A stretch of DNA of 64,000 nucleotides from the NCBI GenBank assembly GCA_036346395.1, contig CM070604.1:34437662-34501661 (forward strand), given 5' to 3'. The stretch comes from Hsuehochloa calcarea. Lineage: Eukaryota > Streptophyta > Magnoliopsida > Poales > Poaceae. Under the pieces are notes generated by a model that was given only the letters and a program-made list of their open reading frames with translations, made no database searches and was not told the origin of the DNA. This document shows positions 54,750 through 64,000 of this stretch, piece after piece. The first letter of the stretch is position 1; each line of letters opens with the position of its first letter. Both the position numbers and the translations under genes were made by a program.

Positions 54750-57520
54750 AGAGAAGTCAACCACCCGAGTGGTTGGCTAACCTGTAATGGTCAAAAAGTC
54801 AAGCGGCAAATGGCGTATGTGCGTGGACTTTCTTGATCTTAATAAAGCTTGTCCAAAAGATGATTTCCCTTTACCTCGTATCGATCACCGGTTGATTCAA
54901 GCTGCGAGTTGTGAGATATTAAGTTTTTAGATGCATATTCGGATACCACGGATCAATATGTGTTTAAGCGATGAAGAAAAGACCGCATTCATTACTCCAT
55001 TTGGTACCTTTTGCTATGTCAAAATGCCATTTGGTCTAAAGAATGCGGTGCTTCTTTTCAACGCCTAATGCAATCGACTTTTTCATCTCAATTAGGCCGA
55101 ATTTGGAAGCCTATGTTGATGATCTAGTCGTAAAAGCATTAAGAGACTTAATCATATCACCGACCTACAAGAAACATTCGACAACCTCGAAAGCACCGCT
55201 TAAAACTCAATCGAGAGAAGTGTGTGTTTGGAATTTCTTGGAAAATTGCTTGGATTCCTAGTATCCGAGCGAGGAATCGAAGCAAATCTGAAAAAATAAA
55301 AGCCATCCTCGGATCGTCCTCCAAACACAAAAAGGAAGTCAAAAACTCCTTTGGGTGCATGGCGGCTTTAAGTCGTTTCATCGCACGACTAGGAGAAAAG
55401 GACTACCTTTCTTTAAACTTCTCGGGAGACATGAAGGTTTTGAGTGGTCGAGCGAGGCAAACGTTGCCTTTGAGGATGTCAAGAGGTATCTTCGAGTGCT
55501 CTGTTCGGTTTCTCCAAAGCGGAAGAGACGCTCTTAATTTACCTAGTTGCCACGCCACGCGAAACAAGCGCGATACTAGTCGTAGAGCGTGAAAACGCAT
55601 AACGACCGGTTTACTCGTCGTGAAGTTTTACGGGCCTAAGGAGCGTTACCCTCGGTCCAAAAACTTCTATATGCCCTCCTCATGTCTTGAGAAGCTGCGG
55701 CATTATTTTGAGCGCACAAAATAGTCGGTCTGCCCGAGTTTCCTTTGGGAGCAATCCTCCATAATAAGGAAACAATGGGGCGCATGGCAAAATGGTCGAT
55801 CGAACTTGGGAGTTCGACCTCCATTCGTGTCGACGGCCATAAAATCCAGATCTTGGCGGACTTTGTCGCCGAATGGACAAATCTGAACCGTTCGGGATCC
55901 CGATCTGATTCCCACGACCGATGGATGATGTACTGACGGGTCACTTACTTTAAGTGGCTCGGGTCGGGTGGTCTGGTATCTCCTCTAGGAGAAACCTTAA
56001 AGTATGCCATACAACTAAACTTTCGGCTACTAACAATGTAGCAGTCGAAGGTTTGCTAGGCGGCATACAGTGCAAAGCACTCTCAATTAAATCGACTACT
56101 CGTGAGAGGAGACTCTCAACTAGTCGTGAATCAAATCGGGAAAGAGTACCAATGCTCTAACTCAACAATGGCTCGGTACTTATCGAATCGTAAGCTAGAA
56201 AAACATTTTTAGGTTTCGAGGTACAATTTATCCCTCGAAGGATAATTTCTCATGAGACCAACTGCTCGGATGGCTTCTTCCCGATCCACGATACCAAAAG
56301 GAGTTTTCTTGGAGCAACTCCAAAAACCGTCTCGGTCGAAGAACCGAAACACCTCCTCTTGAGATGGCTTCATTAGATTACGAGGATACGGATGACTCCC
56401 ATCTCGAGTATCTTTACAAGGGTTCCAGCAGAAGATGATCTTGAGGCGGTCGATTATCCCAAAAGCCAAAATGTATACTTTGGTTGAAGGAGTCCTCTAT
56501 AAGCGAGGAACCCAAGGGATACTCATGCGATGCATTCCGCAAAACGAAGGAATAACACTCCTTCATGATATACACATGGCATCGTGGGACGCATGCTTCC
56601 TCTGAACATTGGTTGGTAAAGCCTTTCGACAAGGTTTCTACAGCCTCTGACACTGTGCGATGCTAAGGAGGTGGTTAAAAGTGTGTCGATGCCAATTCCA
56701 TGGTAGACAGATACACCAACCACTCAAGCATTACAAACAATACCTCTTTCTTGGCCTTTTGCGACACAGGGCTTGATATCCTAGGACCGTTTCCCAAAGC
56801 TCCGGGAGGTTTGAATTCCTTTTGTGGCTATTGACACGTTCACAAAATGGATCGAAGTGAACTCATGCTCGATAACAACGAAGCGACAAAAGGTTCATGA
56901 TGAGAAGCGTAATTAGTCGATTTGGAGTTAAGTCGGATAATCACGCACAATGGTAAACAATTCGCAAGTGCAAAATTTGAGAATTTTGCGGCGAGTTGGG
57001 TACCAAGCTATGCTATGCTTCATTGCACATCCCCAAAGCAATGGGGCGATCGAGCGTGCAAGCGGCCAAATAATGCGAGAATTAAAACTCGAGTCTTGAC
57101 CCGACTTGTTAGCGCTCGGGGCTTGGGTACAAGAATTACCCTCCATATTATGGGCGGTTAAATGCGACCACCGATCGAGCAACAGGAGAAACACCATTTT
57201 CTAGTTTTGGGCGAAGCCATGCTTCCTCGGAGCTCAAATTGCGATCGACACGAGTTGAAACCTTCAACAACTCGGACCGGGAACAACTTCGGCAGATGAC
57301 ATTAACCTACTCAAGAGAGGAGAAACCTAGCCTTAATCCGTTCGGCGGTCTACCAACAAGCCTGCGCGAGATACTATAATCGTAAGGTCCAACCGCGCGA
57401 CCTTCTTTGTAGGTGACTTGGTATTGAGGCTCGCCAATCCAAGTCTAATCGGAATAAACTTTCCCTAAATGGGAAGGTCCTTACGATGGTCGAAGTAACT
57501 CGGCGAGGCCTGTCACGACT
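54750..57520 (+). pseudogene. pol: Element H RT, RNase H and integrase
   Basis: RT: KWRMCVDFLDLNKACPKDDF with FPLPRID (54810-54885) and the catalytic YVDDLVVKA at 55112. RNase H fragments with GGLVIS and NNVAVEGLLGGIQCKALSIK lie at 55950-56160. Integrase: LDILGPFPKAPGGLNSF near 56770, RIITHNGKQFAS near 56935 (the usual TDNG Asp is His) and HPQSNGAIERASGQI near 57030 after frame correction. Frameshifts occur every 50-150 bp, and several short deletions remove expected text. Domain order RT-RNase H-integrase confirms Ty3/gypsy; the YVDD box and linker fit Tat. Confidence 0.78.
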
Positions 57521-58558
57521 AGCAATGGAAGATGGACAGGTTCTCTCAAACTCTTGGAACATCGACCAGTTAACGCAAATTCTATGTGTGACCGGTTTCT
57601 CGGGCAATAAAAGTCCAGGTTCTTTCTACCTCTTTTTGCCTTAATTTTTGAGTAGTGCTTTTTTAATCTTTCGACTATGATATGAAAACACCCAGTTTTC
57701 TTTACACTGGCCGAAAAGCGAGAAACGTCATCTGGTCGAAACTTCTCCTCTCTGCATGTGGTTCTGCCCACTAGAAGGAATTTCTTAGCATCGACTCGTT
57801 ACTCACTTTTTCTGCCAATACAAAGAGCTCGGGTTTTATCTAGTCGTAATGTTCTCAAAGCCAACTCTCTCAATCTTAGAATATTTATTTTTTTCAAGTA
57901 AATTTAAAAAATATTCTAAGCAGAGTGCACTTTCTTACATTTGTTCGACCACCTTTCGTGTACTCGATTTGTTTTAACTGGTCGAAGGAAGAGACACACC
58001 TAGTCGAAGTCTTTCCTCTCTGCATGTGGTCACCGCCACTAGAAGGAAACTTCCTAGTGCCACTCGCCTCCTACTTTTGCTCTTTGGAAAAGACTTATCA
58101 AGTCCACCAAAAAGGACGAGCGAATGACTAAAGTACTCTAAGACGTTTGTTTAACTCAAGTTGCTGTTCTTGGTTTGATTAAACTAGTCGGAGATGGGAA
58201 CATCATCTAGTCGAAGCCTTTCCTCTCTGCACGTGGTCCTGCCCACTAGAAGGAACTTCCTAGTGTCGAGTCGTTTCTACTCTTTTCGACCAGTGCTTGA
58301 CAACCGTAACAAAAGCTATAAGTTAAATAAACCTCTCTTTGTTTTGAAACCCCATTTTTAAACACTATTTATTTAGATTGTCTAAACAATCTAAGCAAAT
58401 AGTCGGGGCTAGGATAAAGTTATTAATTTGACTTCAATTCTTAGTCTTTCGTTCGTTTATTATCTTTTGAGTTACTAACTACTCGACAAGATGATTTTCA
58501 GGAAATGAGGCGGATCATATATTACTCATTAACAAAAATTATCCGCCTTACAAGGTAG
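57521..58558 (+). other. Post-pol spacer of H with degenerate repeats
   Basis: Non-coding. A motif of about 85 bp, built on TAGTCGAAG, TTTCCTCTCTGCATGTGG and CCACTAGAAGGAA, occurs three times, starting near 57729, 57997 and 58204. Tandem repeats between pol and the 3' LTR are known in Tat elements. It also holds AT-rich text (57880-57940, 58310-58380). Confidence 0.7.
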
Positions 58559-59689
58559 TTACAAGATTACTCGAAGGGGAGAGCCTAGTTGCATTTCCTC
58601 ATACCTTTTTACCAATCGATCGCATTTCCTCAATCGCACGACTTGCCTCGATTCGGAGACGGTCGAACTCGGCTTCGATTGGTTTAACATTAAGGCGGGG
58701 TCTTGAGCTTTAAGTTTAGCCAAATCGTAACTTCTCGCAGCTTCGATTGCTTCCCTTATTGATTGACAGATTAGTCTTGAGTGGTCACCATTTCTTGCAA
58801 TTTTCCGACTTGTTCCCCAATGGTACTTGTGTGAGCGACTATGGTATCTTCTCGAGGAGTTTTCCCTCGAATGTAGCTCACTAAGCACATTGTTCAGAGA
58901 GTGATGTTGCCTTGAAGACTAGTCTTCATCGACTCCATCTCTGTTGGGTACAAGTCGAAGCCTCATGAAGCTTCTTGTTTTCGACCACTTGTTACGAAAA
59001 GAATAATATCGGTCAAACAAAGATATACTTCTAGAGGAAGATAACACAAAGATAATTATAGGTAAAAGCTTTTCTTACCTACTAATTGAGAATCCAATTT
59101 CTTGACCTCTTCTCGATGGGAAGCAATAGTTTGACATGCTTTTGCTCCCATGCTCGATGTCCTCTGCATTCATCTTAGCAATGCGACGGACTCATTGCGA
59201 TTAAGGTCTTTGCTTGGATTTGACCTCGAGGCTTCTCAATTGGGCAGCAATTTCGAACAAGAAATTGGCATTAGAAAAGGAAAATACTCAAAAAGAATAA
59301 CAGTAAAGATTTACTTACATTAATCGAGTTCTAAAACCCTCGAGTTCTTGATCCTTATTCGCGGTAATGCGGAAAACTCTGAATAACCAAAGATTTTTCT
59401 TGAACTTGATGCGGAGCTTCCGATCTCTTTTCTTTATCCGAGAAGAAAGGAGGATCGAGTAAAGGTTAAAGATCAAAAGCGATCTTAAGTTCGAACTTCT
59501 TGTTTATTTTTCCTGCAATCTTTTAGATGCGAGACAGTCTCTCGAAGTCTATCAGAGAGAACTAATACTTCATTCCTTAGCCTCCTCGACTCCTCTTTTT
59601 CACGATCGAGTGAGTCATTAAGGTCTTCGTATCACCGCTTTAACCTACAAAAAAACAGAGCGAAGATAAACATCGATTGAATAGTTACG

Positions 59690-59830
59690 AGTACTTCTAC
59701 AACCACCGACCTAGTCGTAAGTTTTTCTGCGACTAAGATATGGTTGTAAGTCTTTCTCGACCACTACACGGTCGTAAATAGTCGTAAGTTCTTTTCGATG
59801 ATACTTCGTCATGAGTTTCTTCCATGACTA
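59690..59830. repeat. GTCGTA-type repeats in the H internal region, set 1
   Basis: Degenerate units such as CTAGTCGTAAGTTTTTCTGC and GGTTGTAAGTCTTTCTCG, between segments of the antisense ORF. They may lie in introns of that gene. Confidence 0.65.
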
Positions 59831-61329
59831 TTCTCGTGAAACATTTTACAGTATTTAAGTCAAAAACAACTATGAATGACAAGTGACTTACCACCTCTCT
59901 GCCTCTGCGTGAGTAGTTCTTTCTCTTGTCTTAGCTCTAAAAGTTGTCGATGATACTCACCGACAACGACAATTTGCTCGAGCTTTACGCAAAAAGAAAG
60001 CAGTGAGAAGGGAAGGAAAGCCACATATATAAGTATTCGAAGATACTTACATTCATAGTCGTTCTAGCAAAATCGAATATACAAGGTCAGGGTCTTTGCG
60101 ACTTATCTATCCTCGCGACTTTGTCCCACCACACCTTCTCGAGGCGCTCGTTGTCAAAAGCATTCTCAGCGTTGGGAATATCTTTGGGATGGGGAACTCG
60201 GTCACAAGATTTATGTGCGTAAGACCCTCTGACGGAGGCGGGCCCAAAGAAGTCACCACGAAGTTGAAATTTTCTCCTTCAGTTACGTGATTTCTCTTTG
60301 GGTAGGGAAGGAACGCCTCCTCGATTTCCTTCCCAGAGCGGTGCACAGTGGTCACCACCTTGACGGAGGCTTCCACACCGCCTCTGTTGTTTCTCGACTT
60401 GATGAGTCGTGGCGGCCACCTCAATAGTAATACCGCTACCTCAAGAGTCGTGAATTCGACTTCAGCAGATGTGGGAGACACTCTGAGAGTCTCGACTTCA
60501 TCGGCCACAGGCCAAGGGTGATGCTTGACCACCTCCGTTGCTACCTCTCTAGTAGTGAAGGGATAGCAATGGACTTCTCGTGAAGCATTCCTGAAATTTG
60601 AGGAGTCGGATGAAATAAAGAAAAGCAAATCAAAGTTGTGAAAAGAAAAAGGTAAATGTCGTTCTTACACTTGAAGACATTTCACATACCTCTGCACCTG
60701 GTCTTAACCAGAATTTTGGAGCAATCCTCCCAGCGGAGGACCTCTTCTTCTCCACGACCACGTCCGGTGAGGTTCAACATTTATCTCGGCTCGACCACGT
60801 GCAGTCGTAGAGTTTGAACAGAACCGAGCTCGGTTTCTGATCTTTTGGATGGGCGAGATCGGTCTCGACCATTCCGAAGCGACAACGCCCTCGATTGCGA
60901 GTTGTCTTGATCTGACATCGTCCTTCATAAAGACACAAAATCCTTCCAGTTCTCCTTTCAAGTTTCTTAATAAAACTAGGAGTGGCACCAAGCTGCGAAA
61001 GATTCCGTGTCATAATAGAAGGGTACCTTAGCCTTGCGAGGTTTGCGCTTGAGAGGTTCAACCGCTTCAACCTCCTCGGCCGGCCAGTGCGGCCTCGGCT
61101 TCAGATATGACTACATTGCCGCAAGTCCTTGTAGAGGGTTTGGTCGAAAGACCGAACTCGAACTTGCTCCCCCTTGTCGGCAGATTTTACGAGTCGGCGT
61201 CTCTTGAGGAGGAGCCGAGTCTTTGTCTTCGACAACCCGGCGCCAATAGTCATCGAGCGACTTCTTCGTCGTCTGGCGATTTTCCATGCCTACTTTACGT
61301 AAAGCAAAGCGAGAAAAGAAGAATCACTA

Positions 61330-61440
61330 ATTAGTCGTAAGTTTTTCTCGACTAGTACCAAGTCGTAAGTTTTTCTCGACTTTTTCTTGATTGTAAGATA
61401 TTCTCGATCACCATTAGTCGTAAGTATCTTCTCGACTATA
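61330..61440. repeat. GTCGTA-type repeats in the H internal region, set 2
   Basis: Four degenerate units of TAGTCGTAAGTTTTTCTCGA type, about 27 bp apart. Confidence 0.68.
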
Positions 61441-62919
61441 AAGTCCTAAAGAGAGAATCCGATTTACGATTACCTTTAGGCGCTCTATCCTTTCATCTGC
61501 GGACAAAACCGCAATGACTTGAGGAACCCCCTCGGAGTGGCGGGGACTTCTCACGATGAGTCGACTGAGTCAACCTCGGCTGTGAAAGATCCGTAAACAG
61601 ATAAAAATATTAGACAAAGTTGAGAAAGACCAAGCGGAGAGTTAAGTCGACAATTGCTTACCCTCCTCGTAGTCTCTGGTAGGGTCTCCTCTTCCGAGTA
61701 CCTCCACATAGGAGATGCTCGTTTCTTGAGAGGACTAATTCAGCGTGTGATGAAATCTTTCACCACATGCCATCCGGTCAACCCTTCTTCCTTCAAGTCC
61801 TTAATGGCTTGAATATAAGGGCTAATCCTTTGATATCTTCGAGGTTGAATCCATGAAGATTTCTTTTCAATGACCTTCCCCACGAAAGAAAGGTGTCTTC
61901 AGAGGTGACCTTCGGTAGAACCACCTCTTCCTCCACTCGACCACGAAGACCGGGTGAAACTCAATGTACTCCTTCGACTTGAGTCGTGGAGCTTGAGACC
62001 ACGACTTCGGCGATTCGGTTTGTCGAGCCATCCCATAATAATATTGGAACAGCTCGAGATCCGCGGAATCCCCAAGTATGCCTCGCATGATATACGAACA
62101 CACTCAACATGGTAATGGAATTGGGACCTAAATTCACTAGTTCCACCCCAAAGTGTTCGAGTACTCAGTAAGAAAGGGGTGGGCGAGCAATCGAGGCCGC
62201 ACTCTGTCGCATGGAAGGCGGATTTGCCCATTTTCCCCGATGGCGATCTTTGCCCGATGGCGGAATCCACTTCACGAGCCTTCTCGGGATCTTCCGACAT
62301 CGACTAAGACCTTGATCTTAGCGCATCCATCTCCGATTCCTCCCATTCGAAACTCTCCGCCATTTCGCCGTAAAGCAAGTTTTTTTGAATGGGTTGGCGG
62401 AGAAGATGAAACCTAGTCGAAGACGGAGAAAGCAAGAGCTCAAGAACAATGGAGTGATTTGGGGAAAAGTAAAATCCAAGTCTACCTCTGGTAAGTTTTT
62501 ATAATCATACGATCTCCGCGCTTTAAACCGTCCGGCTATAGGTCTATGATAGATGGTTGTACCGCCGAACCGCTTCATCGGACAAGTCTATGAGAGGCGG
62601 TTGCAATTCTCCGGATGGTCCGTTCGAGAAAAAGTAGGTATGTATTGTCACCTCCAAGCAAAATTACATTCTTGACCAAGTCTTTCTAGTCGAAGGAAGT
62701 ATCAATCGGAAGAGCTTTTCTCCGATTCCCTACCACGACCACCGACGGTCATAGGGTTTTTATGACTTTTGATAGTCGTAAGCAACCTTCTGATAAAGCA
62801 AATTCTGGTCAAAGCAACACTTAAATGTCGAAGAGTTTTTCCTTCGACTATCATTCTACGACATTTTCATGGTCGTAAGTCCATTCTGAAACCTTTATCA
62901 AGTAAGTTACTTTCACTTG

Positions 62920-62934
62920 AAGTCGGGGGCTAGA
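62920..62934 (+). other. Polypurine tract of H
   Basis: AAGTCGGGGGCTAGA precedes the right LTR start TGGCGAGGATC; GCTGGGGGGCTAGA occupies the same place before the left LTR. Confidence 0.68.
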
Positions 62935-63049
62935 TGGCGAGGATCTAATAATCCTCATTTTTATCTTTTATCTATAATTCTTATTATGGGTAAATATGAT
63001 GTCACATAGTCCCCGTGAGGTACCCCTTATCTAAAAGGGAGAAGTCCAA

Positions 63050-63240
63050 TAAGTGGTTGTAAGTCTTGCTACAACTATATCATGGTTGTAAGTCCTTCTC
63101 GACCACTACATAGTCGTAAGTCCTTCTACGACTGCTACATGGTCGTAAGTCCTTCTACGATTGCTACACGGTCGTAAGTCCTTCTCGATCGCTACACGGT
63201 CGTAAGTTCTTCTACGACCGGTAAACTACGACCACATTAT
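63050..63240 (+). repeat. GTCGTA hairpin repeats in the right LTR of H
   Basis: Same array as 50810-50995, with TCTACGAC replaced by TCTCGAC in several units. Confidence 0.88.
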
Positions 63241-63457
63241 AATCAAACCTACAAAGTAGTGGGTCCAATTGATTAAAGAATCGAGCGGTGCGCGCACGCA
63301 CTATTATTCCGCTTATTAATGGTGCGTAATTACCCCATTATCTCTGGAAGATAATTGCGAGACGGCGTGAAGAAGCCGAGGCGCCGGTAATTCTCGCCAT
63401 CATGCGCGTTCTTGGATTAATCAGCGCATTTCCCGCAGAGGCAACGGCTACTTCTTC

Positions 63458-63470
63458 ACGACTATATAAG
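63458..63470 (+). promoter_or_regulatory. TATA box of the right H LTR
   Basis: CGACTATATAAGG, identical to the left LTR. Confidence 0.65.
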
Positions 63471-63730
63471 GGCATCGATCAGAGAGATAGGGAGGGCGAA
63501 CAAGCGAACAAGAGCCAGTCAAGTAGGAACACAAGCGCTATTCTCTGTAATAGTCTTAGTCTTTTACTTGATCATCAAGAATACCATACACACAGGATTA
63601 GGGTTATTATTCTCTCGGAGAAGGCTGAACTGCCTAAACATCCCGTGTCAATCCACTCTGCGTGATCTTATCTCTAGGAGACCCCCCGAATCAAACAATC
63701 TTTACGTAAGATCGGTTCTAATACACCGAC

Positions 63731-63751
63731 ACCATATAAAGAGTAGACGCT
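63731..63751 (+). repeat. 21-bp flanking repeat, right copy
   Basis: Identical to 49350-49370. Sirevirus sequence resumes immediately after it. Confidence 0.93.
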
Positions 63752-64000
63752 ATATTCAATCATGGCAAACCGTGTACTGCAAAGCTAAAGCCAAGATAGT
63801 AGTAATCTGAGATTAACAGAATTAAAATCATGAAAGGTTGCTCAAAATCATAGATTCACTCAAAGCAACCAAAAATGAGTCAAGCCATGTCTATAAGTAA
63901 AAAGAGACTCAAAACAAGAATTGAGACATTTTGAGCATTAAGAAAATTCTTTTGAAGCAAAGCTCAAGCACTTAGCCCTTTTTGGGCAATTTTTCTTTTT
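63752..64000 (-). other. Sirevirus 3' internal untranslated region, part 2
   Basis: AT-rich, non-coding continuation of 48801-49370, running off the right edge. Minus-strand text includes GCCCAAAAAGGGC. No Sirevirus gag or pol is inside the window. Confidence 0.65.

Larger units (their letters stand above)
58559..62300 (-). pseudogene. Antisense ORF region of H (multi-segment)
   Basis: On the minus strand the start MSEDPEKAREVDSAIGQRSP (62300) leads into the same N-terminal domain as the left copy (FGVELVNLGPNSITMLSVFV, shifted). Further coding-like stretches follow at 61070-60704 (with basic LKRKPRKAK-type text when frames are joined), 60628-60107 (about 170 codons, acidic/hydrophobic) and 58888-58559 (SIREAIEAARSYDLAKLKAQ, coiled-coil-like). 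The layout suggests a spliced or decayed gene of the putative gypsy-type transposon family, whose function is unknown. Repeated indels prevent a confident gene model. Confidence 0.6.
62935..63725 (+). repeat. Right LTR of H
   Basis: Collinear with 50695-51484. Differences are mostly one-base indels; substitutions are fewer. Homology with the left LTR continues three bases beyond TAATACA (CCG), i.e. into the start of the internal region. Confidence 0.85.
49428..63728 (+). mobile_element. Element H: Tat-lineage Ty3/gypsy, with an extra partial 3' region
   Basis: Two 790-bp LTRs (50695-51484, 62935-63725), a TGGCGCCGACCGTGGGGA primer site, gag, protease, RT, RNase H, integrase, post-pol repeats and an antisense ORF identify the Tat lineage (RIRE2/Grande type). 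The left LTR is preceded by 1.27 kb (49428-50694) that repeats the sequence before the right LTR (61674-62934). The block thus reads partial 3' internal - LTR - full internal - LTR, not a simple element. It lies in Sirevirus DNA between two 21-bp repeats. Coding frames carry very many 1-3 base indels. Confidence 0.85.

Noticed and set aside
1..64000. Centromeric satellite array
   Set aside because: Despite the CRM-like element, I saw no tandem repeat of 150-190 bp anywhere.

Overview
This window is nuclear DNA from a plant, most likely a grass (Poaceae). That reading rests on the families seen: chromodomain Ty3/gypsy elements with tRNA-Met primer sites and 1-4 kb LTRs starting TGTAACATCCC or TGTAATATTCC, a CRM-like chromovirus with LTRs starting TGATGAGGACAT, Sirevirus-type copia LTRs and a Tat-lineage gypsy element with an antisense ORF. 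I see no host gene, rRNA, tRNA gene or CRISPR array. Essentially all 64 kb is retrotransposon sequence nested inside retrotransposon sequence, as in grass pericentromeric heterochromatin. Family names used here (A, B, F, G, K, H, Sire) are local labels.

Layout. 1-3666: long LTR of family G, minus strand, running off the left edge, inserted in the 5' LTR of element A. 3667-11183: element A, a decayed Tekay-type chromovirus (+) with a 275-bp 5' LTR remnant, gag, protease, RT, RNase H, integrase, chromodomain and a complete 2.1-kb 3' LTR. 11184-11993: a gag-protease scrap of family F (F3). 11994-14223: an old G-related LTR (K, minus). 14224-31894: element B (+), a CRM-like chromovirus with a complete 5' LTR, a duplicated leader/gag start, a broken gag-pol and the first 65 bp of its 3' LTR. 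B's gag is split by an 8.9-kb block of family G LTR pieces (18654-27539) bounded by a perfect 5-bp target duplication, CCCAT; that block holds a Sirevirus solo LTR (24714-26701) with its own duplication, TACAC. 31895-36867: the 5' part of an F element (F1, +): LTR, an extra upstream ORF and the gag N-terminus. 36868-43962: a second F element (F2, minus), whose gag-pol has only two nonsense codons in the part present. 43963-46931: a G LTR (G4, minus). 46932-49370 and 63752-64000: a Sirevirus 3' LTR and internal DNA (minus). 49428-63728: a Tat-type element H (+) with two LTRs plus an extra partial 3' region on its left.

The left boundaries give a nesting order F3 > K > B > F1 > F2 > G4 > Sirevirus > H, eight levels deep; only the G block and the solo LTR are closed on both sides inside the window. 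The coding sequences are replication genes of the elements (capsid, protease, RT, RNase H, integrase, chromodomain), nearly all broken by stops, frameshifts or later insertions. The points most worth checking are the fold-back hairpin and duplicated primer site in B, the inverted G-LTR block, the permuted H block flanked by a 21-bp repeat, the intact extra ORF of F1, the large inverted LTR pair F1/F2, and a short GTCGTA hairpin repeat shared by H and one G LTR.
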